Source: Ruegeria arenilitoris
GTDB taxonomy: Bacteria > Pseudomonadota > Alphaproteobacteria > Rhodobacterales > Rhodobacteraceae
Direction of reading: 5' to 3'
DNA length: 64,000 nt
Assembly (NCBI RefSeq): GCF_013030985.1
Contig: NZ_WPYP01000001.1
Coordinates: 806,001-870,000 of the forward strand
Both the position numbers and the translations under genes were made by a program. A model generated the notes under the pieces. The model made no database searches. It was not told where the DNA came from and worked only from the letters and a program-made list of their open reading frames with translations. Below, piece by piece: positions 44,969-53,815 of this stretch (positions within the stretch are counted from its first letter, which is position 1; each line of letters begins with the position of its first letter).

Positions 44969-45724
44969 ATGCAATTGTCCACTACAGCCGCGGTTGTCAC
45001 CGGCGGGGCCTCGGGCCTGGGTGAGGCCACCGCCCGCCATTTCGCGGACCAAGGTGCACAGGTCACCATTCTGGACCGCGACGCCGAACGCGGCGCACAG
45101 GTTGCTTCGGAAATCGGCGGGCATTTCGTGGAAACGGACGTAACCGACGAAACATCAGTCGCGGCGGCAATTGCGCAGGCCATGGACAAGATGGGCCGGA
45201 TCACGGCTGCGGTGAACTGTGCCGGTATTGCCTATGGCATAAAGACGGTCGGAAAAGACGGCCCGCACCCTCTGGACGCGTTTCAGCGCACGATCGACAT
45301 CAATCTGGTCGGCACCTTCAACGTCTCGCGCCTGGCTGCACCCGAGATGGCCAAGAACGACCCCGAGCCGGACGGCGCGCGCGGCGTGATCATCAATACA
45401 GCCTCAATCGCGGCGTTTGACGGGCAAAAGGGACAGGCGGCCTACGCGGCCTCAAAAGGTGGTGTGGTGGGGATGACCCTGCCGATGGCGCGCGATCTGG
45501 CCTCGACCGGCGTCCGGGTGATGACCATCGCACCTGGCATTTTCATGACCCCCATGCTGGCCGGTTTGCCCGAAGAGGTACAACAGCAGCTGGCCGCCGA
45601 CGTCCCCAACCCGGCTCGTTTGGGCGACCCGCGTGAATACGGGCGGCTGGCCGGGTTCATCGTTGAAATGGGCTACCTGAACGGAGAGGTCATCCGCATC
45701 GACGGCGCCCTGCGGATGCGGTAA
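44969..45724 (+). CDS. SDR, 3-hydroxyacyl-CoA dehydrogenase type II-like
   Basis: The 251-residue short-chain dehydrogenase has TGGASGLGEAT (cofactor loop), NCAGIAYG, NTASIAAFDGQ (Ser) and YAASKGG (Tyr/Lys). The insertion KTVGKDGPHPLDAFQRTIDIN and the end LNGEVIRIDGALRMR match the type II 3-hydroxyacyl-CoA dehydrogenase group (HSD17B10-like), which acts in branched-chain and fatty acyl-CoA breakdown. AAGGAG precedes the ATG. It is followed by the acetyltransferase gene after 9 bases. Confidence 0.9.
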   Translation: MQLSTTAAVVTGGASGLGEATARHFADQGAQVTILDRDAERGAQVASEIGGHFVETDVTDETSVAAAIAQAMDKMGRITAAVNCAGIAYGIKTVGKDGPHPLDAFQRTIDINLVGTFNVSRLAAPEMAKNDPEPDGARGVIINTASIAAFDGQKGQAAYAASKGGVVGMTLPMARDLASTGVRVMTIAPGIFMTPMLAGLPEEVQQQLAADVPNPARLGDPREYGRLAGFIVEMGYLNGEVIRIDGALRMR

Positions 45725-45733
45725 GCCTGGCGC

Positions 45734-46285
45734 ATGACCGAGCGGGAAAAGATGCAGGCCGGGCAGTGGTATTGCTGTTTGGACTCGGAGTTGGACGCCC
45801 TGCGCGCACAAGCACGGCGCGCGGTTCATGCGCATAACACCTGCCCCCCGGATAGCCGTAGCGCAATGGCACCTGAACTACAGGCGCTTTTTGCCAGCAC
45901 CGGGCCGGATTGCTTTCTCGAAGCCCCGTTTCACTGCGCCTATGGAATGAACATCCACCTCGGCGCGCGGGTTTTTTTCAACGCCGGATGCGTGGTTCTG
46001 GACACGGCGCCGGTGCGGATCGGGGATGACACGATGTTTGGCCCGCACGTCCAGATCTATTGCGCCCAACACGCCAAAGACCCGGCTGAGCGGGCGCAGG
46101 GGCTGGAAATTGGACTACCGGTGACCATCGGCCGGAATGTCTGGGTCGGCGGTGGAGCCATCCTGATGCCCGGTATCACCATCGGCGATAACGCCACCAT
46201 CGGTGCGGGCAGCGTCGTGACCAAAGACGTCGCCGCCGGAGAAACGGTGGTGGGCAACCCTGCCCGACCGATGCCCCGGCCCTAG
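45734..46285 (+). CDS. Hexapeptide sugar O-acetyltransferase (Maa/NodL-like)
   Basis: The 183-residue protein has the Maa N-terminal helix (REKMQAGQWYCCLDSELDALR), hexapeptide turns (IHLGARVFFNAGCVVLD, IGRNVWVGGGAILMPGITIG) and the catalytic His in YCAQHAKDP. The family acetylates sugars such as maltose, galactosides or Nod factors. It follows the SDR closely and overlaps the convergent ABC-F gene by 4 bases. Confidence 0.9.
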   Translation: MTEREKMQAGQWYCCLDSELDALRAQARRAVHAHNTCPPDSRSAMAPELQALFASTGPDCFLEAPFHCAYGMNIHLGARVFFNAGCVVLDTAPVRIGDDTMFGPHVQIYCAQHAKDPAERAQGLEIGLPVTIGRNVWVGGGAILMPGITIGDNATIGAGSVVTKDVAAGETVVGNPARPMPRP

Positions 46286-48090
46286 GCGCCCTCAGCCTTT
46301 TCTTCCAACGTCAGCCATTCTTCTTCGGCGGCGGCCAGTTTTTCCTGCCGTTCGACCAGCGCTTCGGTCGCCTTCTGGAATTTGACCGGCTCGCGGGTGA
46401 AGAGTTCGGGGTCGGACATAAGCTCTTCCAGCTTGCCGATCTCGGCCTCAAGGCGTTCAATTTCGGCAGGCAGTTTCTCAAGCCGGTGCTTTTCCGAGAA
46501 TGACAGGCCGGATTTCGGCTGGTTCTCTTGCTTTATTTTTGGCTTGGAAGTCTTTGCTTTTTCTTCTTTCTTCGGAAGAAGGTCACCTCGCTGCGCAATG
46601 TAGTCCGACCACCCGCCCGCATAGACGGTGGCGCGGCCATTGCCCTCCATCGCGATGGTCGTGGTGGCGACGCGGTCCAGAAAATCCCGGTCGTGGCTGA
46701 CCAGAAGAACAGTGCCGTCGTAGTCGTCCAGCAGTTCCTGCAACAGGTCCAGTGTTTCGACATCCAGATCGTTGGTCGGTTCGTCCAGCACCAGAAGGTT
46801 CGAGGATTTGGCCATTAGCTTGGCCAGCAACAACCGCGCTTTTTCGCCGCCCGACAAGGACTTAACCGCCGCTCTTGCCTGCCGTTCGTCGAACAGGAAC
46901 TCCTTGAGGTAGCCGACCACGTGTTTGGGTTGCCCGCCGACCATCACCTGATCGGCCTTGCCCGACACCCGCATCTCGGGGTCACCGGTCAGGCTGTCCC
47001 AGAGGCTCATCTCGGGGTCGAGCTGCGCGCGGGCCTGGTCGAACATTGCGATCTCAAGGTTGGTGCCCAGTGTCACCGAACCCTCATCCGGCTGCTCCTG
47101 CCCCAGCAGCATCTTCAGCAGCGTCGTCTTGCCCACACCGTTGGGACCAACAAAGGCCACGCGGTCACCGCGTTGTACCAAGAGGTCAAAGTTCCGAACA
47201 ATCTGCTGCGCGTCAAAAGTCTTGGCCAAGCCTTTGGCCTCAATCACCTTTCGCCCGGATTTTGGCCCGGCCTCCAGCGTCATCGCGGCCGAGCCCTGAC
47301 GTTTGATCTGCGCCGCCTTCTCAGCCCGCAATGCCTGTAAGGCCCGCACCCGGCCCTGATTGCGTTTGCGGCGGGCACTGATGCCTTCCACGGCCCATTT
47401 GCCCTCGGACTTGATCAGGCGGTTCAGCTTGTGGCGCTGTTGGTCTTCTTCTTCCCAGACCTTGTCACGCCAAGTCTCAAAGGCGTCGAACCCCTGCTCC
47501 TGCCGCCGCACTGCGCCACGGTCGATCCACAGCGTTGCACGGGTCAGCGCGCGCAAAAACGCACGGTCGTGCGAGATCAGCACGAATGCCGCGCGGGTCG
47601 ACCCCAACTCGCGCTCCAACCACGCGATAGCCTCGATATCCAGATGGTTGGTCGGTTCGTCCAGCAGCATCAGGTCGGGCGCCTCGGCCATCAGCTTGGC
47701 CAGCGCCGCACGCCGCCGTTCCCCGCCCGAGGCGGTTTCGACCGCACGCGAGGGATCAAACTTTAGCCCTTCACCGGCGCGTTCGACCTTGTACAGCTCA
47801 CCCGGTTCCAATCCGCTGGAGGCATAGTCGCCCAGCGTGGCGAACCCCTCCATCGTCGGGTCTTGTTCCATGTAGCCAACGGATTTTCCCGGCGGCACCA
47901 CGATATCGCCGTGATCGGGTTCAACCAGACCGGCCATCACTTTCATCAACGTGGATTTACCGGACCCGTTTCGCCCGACCAGCGCCACGCGGTCACCCGG
48001 TTGAACCACCAGATCAAGCTCGGAAAACACCGGATCGCCCCCGAAGGTTAGGGAAATACCGGACATTTGCAACAAAGGAATTCTCGCCAT
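46282..48090 (-). CDS. ABC-F family ATPase (Uup-like)
   Basis: The 602-residue cytosolic protein has two ABC domains without membrane spans: Walker A GRNGSGKST and GPNGVGKTT, signatures ASGGERRRAALAKLM and LSGGEKARLLLAKLM, and Walker B LLDEPTNHLD and VLDEPTNDLD. A linker of about 80 residues (KVWEEEDQQRHKLNRL onward) separates them, and a C-terminal coiled-coil (about 530-600) is typical of Uup, which acts on ribosomes or on branched DNA. It converges on the acetyltransferase gene and follows olsB. Confidence 0.92.
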   Translation of the reverse strand: MARIPLLQMSGISLTFGGDPVFSELDLVVQPGDRVALVGRNGSGKSTLMKVMAGLVEPDHGDIVVPPGKSVGYMEQDPTMEGFATLGDYASSGLEPGELYKVERAGEGLKFDPSRAVETASGGERRRAALAKLMAEAPDLMLLDEPTNHLDIEAIAWLERELGSTRAAFVLISHDRAFLRALTRATLWIDRGAVRRQEQGFDAFETWRDKVWEEEDQQRHKLNRLIKSEGKWAVEGISARRKRNQGRVRALQALRAEKAAQIKRQGSAAMTLEAGPKSGRKVIEAKGLAKTFDAQQIVRNFDLLVQRGDRVAFVGPNGVGKTTLLKMLLGQEQPDEGSVTLGTNLEIAMFDQARAQLDPEMSLWDSLTGDPEMRVSGKADQVMVGGQPKHVVGYLKEFLFDERQARAAVKSLSGGEKARLLLAKLMAKSSNLLVLDEPTNDLDVETLDLLQELLDDYDGTVLLVSHDRDFLDRVATTTIAMEGNGRATVYAGGWSDYIAQRGDLLPKKEEKAKTSKPKIKQENQPKSGLSFSEKHRLEKLPAEIERLEAEIGKLEELMSDPELFTREPVKFQKATEALVERQEKLAAAEEEWLTLEEKAEGA

Positions 48091-48131
48091 GCCCGCCAGC
48101 TAAACTGGCAGGGCCAAGGCGTCAACGGCGA

Positions 48132-48866
48132 TTACCCGGCAACCGCCCGCAGCAGACGTTTGCGCGCAGGGGGAATCGCGCCAATTTCCAGCCCGGTAAA
48201 GACATGCAGCGTGTTCATGCGCCGATCCACAACCGCGTGATCGCTGACCCAGCCGCCCATCATCAGATAGGTTCGCAACAACGGCGGCATCCTCAGCATT
48301 GCCTTTTTCGCATCCGGCTTGCGGCGCAAGCGCGCGGCGAACCGGAACACATTCGGAGCTTTTACCCGTGGCAGCCAGCGCTTCGGCGCCAGATGCCGAT
48401 GTTTCAGCATGGCAAACGCGTCCAGATACTCCTCGGTCTCGGTTCCGGCGAAAGAAGAACAGCCAAACAGCATCTCGACGCCGTTCTGATCGACGTAAGC
48501 CGTCATTGCGCCCCAAGCGACGCGCAGAATGTCCGGGTCGGTCCAGTCGGGGTGGACGCAGAACCGCCCCATCTCGACCATGCGCCCTTCGAATCCTTGC
48601 AAAGCTGAAAGTTCGTAGAATTGCGCCGAATAGCTGCGCGTGACCTCGGTGCCATTTTCCATGGTCAGCATACGAAAGCAGCAGACCAGCTGCCCGCCTT
48701 CGCGCAAATCTTCGACCAGGATATGCGAGCAGACCGGATCGAAATTGTCCTGATCGGTGTGATCCGTGCCAAAAGCCAGCGTACGCAACTGCTGCGCAGC
48801 CGCCACATCCTGCGGCGATTGCGCCAGACGGGCGCGATATCGGCCTTTGCCGAGCAATAGTGCCAT
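48132..48866 (-). CDS. olsB: Ornithine N-acyltransferase (OlsB)
   Basis: The 244-residue acyl-ACP-dependent GNAT-like enzyme makes lyso-ornithine lipid, the first step of ornithine-lipid synthesis. Family stretches RARLAQSPQDVAAAQQLR, FDPVCSHILVED, FEGRMVEMGRFCVHPD and MLFGCSSFAGTE are present. The open frame starts at 48950, but ATG at 48866 has GGAGG and gives the family start (MALLLGKGRYRARL). olsA, the second-step O-acyltransferase, is not adjacent. Followed by the ABC-F gene after 41 bases. Confidence 0.9.
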   Translation of the reverse strand: MALLLGKGRYRARLAQSPQDVAAAQQLRTLAFGTDHTDQDNFDPVCSHILVEDLREGGQLVCCFRMLTMENGTEVTRSYSAQFYELSALQGFEGRMVEMGRFCVHPDWTDPDILRVAWGAMTAYVDQNGVEMLFGCSSFAGTETEEYLDAFAMLKHRHLAPKRWLPRVKAPNVFRFAARLRRKPDAKKAMLRMPPLLRTYLMMGGWVSDHAVVDRRMNTLHVFTGLEIGAIPPARKRLLRAVAG

Positions 48867-48960
48867 GGTTGCATCCTCCGCGGTTGCCAACCCGTTACAT
48901 CTTGCTGCGTCAGTACCACAGTATGTGTGACTGTCGTGTGACCAGATCAAGATGTGGCTT

Positions 48961-49440
48961 TTACTGCTGGGATGTTCCCGGGATGTTGGCTGGGTTAAAG
49001 TTGCCGATGTTACCCAACAGCTGTCGGATGAACCCCTGCCCCTGAATCGTCGATTCGGTCACGCGGCGGTCCAACGGAACGACGATGCCATCCTCAAGCC
49101 CGAACCGTTCGATGTTCCGAACGACGCCCCGATCATCAAAGCTGATCGCCACCAGTTCGCGCGAGACGACTTCGGGTCTCTTCGGCCCATAGTGGCGAAT
49201 GCGCGATCGGACATAATAGAACCCGGAATCGCGGACCACGCCAGATGAACTTGGCGCGCCAACGGCCTCAAGCACACTGTCGCGGGTGTCGACCCCTACT
49301 TTGATCTCGGCTAGATCCTCAGGGGGTGGGATGTACCCGTGATTCTTGAAGACCGGGGTACATGCACTGGCCGCTGCCAGACAGGCCGCAAAGGCAAGCG
49401 TTCTGGACGCCGGTTTCAACCTGTTCACAACCTTCAACAT
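48961..49440 (-). CDS. bamE: Outer membrane assembly lipoprotein BamE
   Basis: The 159-residue protein has a lipoprotein signal ending in AAASAC (Cys27) and the SmpA/OmlA domain: IKVGVDTRDSVLEAVGAPSS, then GFYYVRSRIRHYG and VAISFDDRGVVRNIERFG. It stabilises the BamABCD complex that inserts barrel proteins such as LptD. It is divergent from the DUF177 gene (85-base gap), the usual order in this group. Confidence 0.93.
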   Translation of the reverse strand: MLKVVNRLKPASRTLAFAACLAAASACTPVFKNHGYIPPPEDLAEIKVGVDTRDSVLEAVGAPSSSGVVRDSGFYYVRSRIRHYGPKRPEVVSRELVAISFDDRGVVRNIERFGLEDGIVVPLDRRVTESTIQGQGFIRQLLGNIGNFNPANIPGTSQQ

Positions 49441-49525
49441 TTACACCCTCTTGCCTTGGCCCCGTGCGGGCCCTATCCGCTTACATCAAACCGCAGCCCC
49501 GGTTCAACACAGGAAAGGGTCACGA

Positions 49526-50062
49526 ATGAGCAACCAGACATCTCTGCGGGTGGCCGACCTGCCCCAGAACGCAGCCACCCCCTTTGACTTACGCCCAGAC
49601 AGCAAGGCGTTGGAGGCGATCCGGAACGATCTGGGTCTGCTTGGCCTGCGCAAGCTCAGCTTTGTGGGTGACGTAAGGGCACAAGGCAAACGCGACTGGG
49701 CGTTGAACGGAAAACTGGGCGCCACGGTGATTCAGCCCTGCGTGGTGACGCTGGAACCGGTGACCACCCGCATCGACATTCCCGTAACACGGGTCTTTGT
49801 TGCCGACTGGGTTGATCCTGAAGAGCCCGAGTTCGAAGTCCCCGAGGATGACGAGACCGAACAGCTGGGCGCCGAGATCGACCCGGCGCTTGTCATGGTC
49901 GAGGCCCTGTCGCTGGCGCTGCCCCAATATCCGCGTAAAGAAGGGGCTGAACTGGGTCCGGCCGACTTTACTGAACCCGGAAAACAGGCAATGACCGACG
50001 AAGACGTCAAGCCGTTTGCCGGGTTGGCAGGTTTGCGCGACGCTATGAAAAAAGACGAGTGA
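49526..50062 (+). CDS. yceD: DUF177 (YceD) protein
   Basis: The 178-residue protein has the DUF177 core QPCVVTLEPVTTRIDIPVTR and the acidic LGAEIDPALVMVEALSLALPQYPRKEG segment. YceD is nearly always upstream of rpmF and is linked to ribosome or rRNA processing (23S rRNA accumulation in plants and E. coli). AGGAAAGGG precedes ATG at 49526. The 206-base gap to rpmF probably holds a promoter for the rpmF group. Confidence 0.9.
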   Translation: MSNQTSLRVADLPQNAATPFDLRPDSKALEAIRNDLGLLGLRKLSFVGDVRAQGKRDWALNGKLGATVIQPCVVTLEPVTTRIDIPVTRVFVADWVDPEEPEFEVPEDDETEQLGAEIDPALVMVEALSLALPQYPRKEGAELGPADFTEPGKQAMTDEDVKPFAGLAGLRDAMKKDE

Positions 50063-50268
50063 CATAGGTCTGTTTTCCTGTCATAGCAGGCGCTCAGAAA
50101 AATCGCTTGAACATGTCGAGAATCGCAGTATTTTCGCGCGCTCATCGGAATTTGGGTTGGACAACGTGGGGCTCGTACCCTAAACGCGCGTCAAACCACG
50201 AGAAAAACGAAGAATGAAACCCGGTCGGCGGCGAATCTGCTGACCCTCAGTAGACAAAGGTTGAGACC

Positions 50269-50475
50269 ATGGCCGTCCAACAGAACAAAGTTTCCAAGTC
50301 GCGTCGCAACAACCGCCGCGCACACGACGCTCTGGTTGCTGCAAACCCGAACGAATGCCCGAACTGCGGTGAGCTGAAGCGCCCGCACCACGTGTGCGCG
50401 TCCTGCGGTCACTATGATGATCGTGAAGTCGTCGCGCAAGCCGACGAAATCGATCTGGACGAAGACGCGGCCTAA
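50269..50475 (+). CDS. rpmF: 50S ribosomal protein L32
   Basis: The 68-residue protein starts [20 protein letters not shown] and carries the four zinc-binding cysteines (CPNCGEL and CASCGHY), so it is the zinc-dependent form. It lies between yceD and plsX as in most proteobacteria. A possible promoter upstream is TTGGAC at 50157-50162 with CTAAAC at 50180-50185, which is weak. Confidence 0.97.
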   Translation: MAVQQNKVSKSRRNNRRAHDALVAANPNECPNCGELKRPHHVCASCGHYDDREVVAQADEIDLDEDAA

Positions 50476-50498
50476 GCCTTTAAAAGCGCAGGCAAGGC

Positions 50499-51587
50499 AT
50501 GACAGATCAGCCCACGCACGCCGGACGGATTACCATCTCGGTTGACGCTATGGGCGGAGACTCGGGGCCCGCAACTGTTGTTGCGGGCATTGCCAAATCG
50601 GCAAGCATAAATCCCGATATCGCATTCGTCCTGCACGGGCCTGAGCAAACGCTGCGCAAACTTGTCGCCAAACGGCGTGTCCTGCAGGGGCGCGTCGTTT
50701 TTCGTGATTCCCCGGATGTGGTCACGATGGAGGACAAGCCCAGTCAGGTTGTTCGCAACGGCAAACAGACCTCGATGTGGTCGACGCTGGATTCGGTGCG
50801 CGCAGGCGAAGCGCATGGCGCTGTTTCCTGTGGCAACACCGGCGCTCTGATGGCGCTGTCGATGATGCGGCTGCGCAAATTGCCGGGCGTGAACCGTCCG
50901 GCGATTGCGATTCTGTGGCCGTCGCGCAACCCGCAGGGGTTCAACGTGATGCTGGACGTGGGCGCGGATGTGCGCGCCGACGCCAAGGATCTGCTACAAT
51001 ATGCGTTGATGGGCGCGTCCTATGCCCGCAATGGCATGGCGCTGGAACGTCCGCGCATCGGTCTGCTGAATGTGGGCACCGAAGAACACAAGGGCCGCGC
51101 CGAGCTGAAAGAGGCGCACGCGATGATCTCTGACTTCGCAGAGCAGGCGAAATTCGATTTCGTCGGCTTCGTCGAAGGCAGCGACATTCCCGGTGACAAG
51201 GCAGATGTCATTGTAACCGATGGGTTTACCGGCAACGTCGCGATCAAGACCGGCGAAGGCACGGCCAGCCTGATCGGCGATCTGCTGCGCCAGGCGTTCA
51301 AGTATTCGCCCCTGTCGCGGCTGGCCTCGGTTCTGGCGATCACCTCGCTGAACCGTCTGAAGAAACGTATCGACCCGCGCCGTGTGAATGGCGGAGTTTT
51401 CCTTGGCCTCAACGGAACCGTGGTCAAATCGCACGGTGGCGCGGACGCTACCGGAGTCTCAGCGGCAGTCAAACTGGCCTTTACTCTGGCCCAGTCTGGT
51501 TTCGCCGAAAAATTGGCGGCACGGGTTGCATCAACAGCCGAGCTTGCACAAGATGCCGTCCACACGCCGCCAAAGGCCGGCGAATAA
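50499..51587 (+). CDS. plsX: Phosphate acyltransferase PlsX
   Basis: The 362-residue enzyme makes acyl-phosphate from acyl-ACP for phospholipid synthesis. SVDAMGGDSGPATVV, HGAVSCGNTGALMA and FVEGSDIPGDKADVIVTDGF are family stretches. It is 23 bases after rpmF and 21 before fabH, so the three form one operon. Confidence 0.96.
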   Translation: MTDQPTHAGRITISVDAMGGDSGPATVVAGIAKSASINPDIAFVLHGPEQTLRKLVAKRRVLQGRVVFRDSPDVVTMEDKPSQVVRNGKQTSMWSTLDSVRAGEAHGAVSCGNTGALMALSMMRLRKLPGVNRPAIAILWPSRNPQGFNVMLDVGADVRADAKDLLQYALMGASYARNGMALERPRIGLLNVGTEEHKGRAELKEAHAMISDFAEQAKFDFVGFVEGSDIPGDKADVIVTDGFTGNVAIKTGEGTASLIGDLLRQAFKYSPLSRLASVLAITSLNRLKKRIDPRRVNGGVFLGLNGTVVKSHGGADATGVSAAVKLAFTLAQSGFAEKLAARVASTAELAQDAVHTPPKAGE

Positions 51588-51608
51588 CAAAAAAGGCAGT
51601 ACCCCAAC

Positions 51609-52580
51609 ATGGCAGGCCGTTCAGTTGTCGTAGGTGTCGGACATTATTTGCCAGAGCGCGTTGTTCCGAACTCCGAGTTTGAAAAGACGCTCGATACAAC
51701 GGATGAGTGGATCAGAACCCGCTCGGGTATCGAACGCCGCCATTTTGCTGCCGATGATGAATCCACCTCGGATCTGGCCACCAAGGCGGCCGAAGCCGCG
51801 CTGGCCGATGCGGGCCTGACGGTGGACGATATCGATGCGATCATCGTGGCGACCTCGACAGCCGATCTGACTTTCCCGTCCGCCGCAACCATGGTTCAGG
51901 CGCGGCTGGGCATGACCAAGGGCTTTGCCTTTGACGTTCAGGCCGTCTGCGCCGGGTTCGTCTTTGCGCTCAGCAACGCCAACGCCCTGATCCTTTCCGG
52001 TCAGGCCAAACGGGTTCTGGTGATCGGGGCCGAAACCTTCTCGCGAATCATGGACTGGACAGACCGATCGACCTGCGTTCTGTTCGGCGATGGTGCTGGT
52101 GCGCTGGTTCTTGAACTGCAAGAAGGTGAAGGCACGTCCGATGACCGCGGTATTCTGGCCACCGATCTGAATTCGGACGGGCGGTACAAGGACCTGCTTT
52201 ATGTGGATGGCGGCGTGTCGACCCAATCGACCGGCCATTTGCGGATGCAGGGCAATCAGGTCTTCCGCCATGCCGTTGAAAAACTGGCAAAAACTGCGGA
52301 AACCGCACTGGGGGCCGCTGGCCTCGGAAGCGCGGATGTCGACTGGATCGTACCGCATCAGGCCAATATCCGCATCATTCAGGGCACGGCCAAGAAAATG
52401 GGCCTGCCGATGGAGAACGTGGTCGTCACTGTGCAGGACCACGGCAACACCTCTGCCGCGTCGATTCCGTTGGCGCTGTCCGTGGGCAAACAGCGTGGGC
52501 AGATCAAGCGGGGCGATCTGATCGTGACCGAAGCCATCGGTGGCGGTCTGGCCTGGGGTGCGGTTGTCCTGCGCTGGTAA
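51609..52580 (+). CDS. fabH: 3-oxoacyl-ACP synthase III
   Basis: The 323-residue enzyme starts fatty acid synthesis by condensing acetyl-CoA with malonyl-ACP. The Cys-His-Asn triad is visible: QAVCAGFVFAL (Cys), WIVPHQANIRI (His) and DHGNTSAASIP (Asn). It shares the operon with plsX; ihfA follows after a 96-base gap that holds its own promoter. Confidence 0.96.
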   Translation: MAGRSVVVGVGHYLPERVVPNSEFEKTLDTTDEWIRTRSGIERRHFAADDESTSDLATKAAEAALADAGLTVDDIDAIIVATSTADLTFPSAATMVQARLGMTKGFAFDVQAVCAGFVFALSNANALILSGQAKRVLVIGAETFSRIMDWTDRSTCVLFGDGAGALVLELQEGEGTSDDRGILATDLNSDGRYKDLLYVDGGVSTQSTGHLRMQGNQVFRHAVEKLAKTAETALGAAGLGSADVDWIVPHQANIRIIQGTAKKMGLPMENVVVTVQDHGNTSAASIPLALSVGKQRGQIKRGDLIVTEAIGGGLAWGAVVLRW

Positions 52581-52623
52581 CCGGCGCAAAACGGCTTACA
52601 CACAGGCCTGCAATTCATTGATA

Positions 52624-52653
52624 TTGACAGCGAATTTCCCCTCGCCCTATTCT
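52624..52653 (+). promoter_or_regulatory. Candidate sigma-70 promoter for ihfA
   Basis: TTGACA at 52624-52629 matches the -35 consensus exactly; TATTCT follows after 18 bases at 52648-52653. The ihfA ATG is 24 bases further on. Confidence 0.55.
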
Positions 52654-52676
52654 TTGGTATCAACAGGGGAAATGGT

Positions 52677-52979
52677 ATGGGCGATAAAACACTGACCCGA
52701 ATGGATCTGAGCGAGGCCGTCTTTCGCGAGGTTGGCCTGTCACGCAACGAAAGTGCGCAGCTGGTCGAAAGCGTTCTGAACCACATGTCCGATGCGCTGG
52801 TGCGCGGCGAACAGGTTAAGATCTCGTCTTTTGGCACCTTCAGCGTTCGGGACAAGACCGCCCGCATTGGCCGCAACCCCAAAACCGGTGAAGAGGTTCC
52901 GATTCAGCCTCGCCGGGTTCTGACTTTCCGCCCGTCGCACCTGATGAAGGATCGCGTCGCGGCAGGGAACCGCAAGTAA
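52677..52979 (+). CDS. ihfA: Integration host factor alpha
   Basis: The 100-residue DNA-bending protein starts with [20 protein letters not shown] and carries the DNA-binding arm [20 protein letters not shown]. With IHF-beta it bends DNA in transcription, recombination and replication. It has its own candidate promoter and is followed by the MerR-type gene after 18 bases. Confidence 0.95.
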   Translation: MGDKTLTRMDLSEAVFREVGLSRNESAQLVESVLNHMSDALVRGEQVKISSFGTFSVRDKTARIGRNPKTGEEVPIQPRRVLTFRPSHLMKDRVAAGNRK

Positions 52980-52997
52980 GATCAGGGCGGCAAGGTC

Positions 52998-53615
52998 ATG
53001 AGCAAGTCCCCCGACGCGTTTCGCACAATCAGTGAAGTTGCGGATTGGCTGGGCGTTCAGGCTCATGTTCTGCGATTCTGGGAAAGCCGTTTCAATCAGG
53101 TGAAACCTGTGAAACGCGCCGGGGGTCGGCGGTATTACCGGCCCAATGACATGCGCCTTCTGGGCGGAATCAAAAAGCTGCTGCACGAGGACGGGATCAC
53201 CATCAAGGGCGTCCAACGCATCCTGCGCGAACAGGGCGTCGCGCATGTCGCGGCGCTGTCGCAGGGGCTGGATGAAGTCGCCGAGCCTGAGACCCCGAAA
53301 AACGACAGCGTTGTTGTTCCCTTCACGTCAAAATCAGCCCCGGCCAGCGAACAAATCGATCTGGACTTGGGCGATTCCGAAGCCGCCCCCACGCCCCCGC
53401 AGGCAGCGGAGGTCCCGCAGGCTAAACCCGCATCAGAAAAGACCGCCCCGCAAGCCGAGCCGGAGTATTTGGATGAAAGCCCCTTGTTGGGCGGAATCGC
53501 AACGCAGGCGTGGAATCGTACCGAGTTTGACGACAAGTTGCTGAAACAGATCGCACCGGTGGCTAAGGATCTGCGCGCCGTTCTGCACCGCATTGAAAAC
53601 CGATCGGCGGGATAA
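52998..53615 (+). CDS. MerR-family regulator
   Basis: The 205-residue protein has the MerR winged helix ([20 protein letters not shown], then [20 protein letters not shown], residues 8-75) followed by a long Ala/Pro/Glu-rich linker and a short conserved end ([20 protein letters not shown]). There is no metal-binding cysteine set. It is always beside ihfA in this group, but its targets are unknown. The tRNA-Pro gene follows. Confidence 0.88.
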   Translation: MSKSPDAFRTISEVADWLGVQAHVLRFWESRFNQVKPVKRAGGRRYYRPNDMRLLGGIKKLLHEDGITIKGVQRILREQGVAHVAALSQGLDEVAEPETPKNDSVVVPFTSKSAPASEQIDLDLGDSEAAPTPPQAAEVPQAKPASEKTAPQAEPEYLDESPLLGGIATQAWNRTEFDDKLLKQIAPVAKDLRAVLHRIENRSAG

Positions 53616-53677
53616 GAAAAAAAGGCGATGATTTCCTCTTGCCCCTGCCGGGAAAGTCTTTATGAACACCTCAACGT

Positions 53678-53754
53678 CGGGCTATGGCGCAGCCTGGTAG
53701 CGCGTCCGTCTGGGGGACGGAAGGTCGCAGGTTCGAGTCCTGCTAGCCCGACCA
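53678..53754 (+). tRNA. tRNA-Pro (GGG)
   Basis: The 77-base cloverleaf has acceptor arms CGGGCTA/TAGCCCG with ACCA encoded at the 3' end, an anticodon stem TCCGT/ACGGA around the loop CTGGGGG (anticodon GGG), and a T-arm with GTTCGAGTC. It lies between the MerR-type gene and dcd; no integrase or repeated 3' end is next to it. Confidence 0.96.
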
Positions 53755-53815
53755 AATCACACCGACGTTTATGGCAAACAGGCCAGATCCCGCTCTGGCA
53801 TCAGGGGGGATCGGA

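Noticed and set aside
53678..53754. tRNA-Pro as an integration site
   Set aside because: No integrase, no direct repeat of the tRNA end, and normal core genes on both sides.
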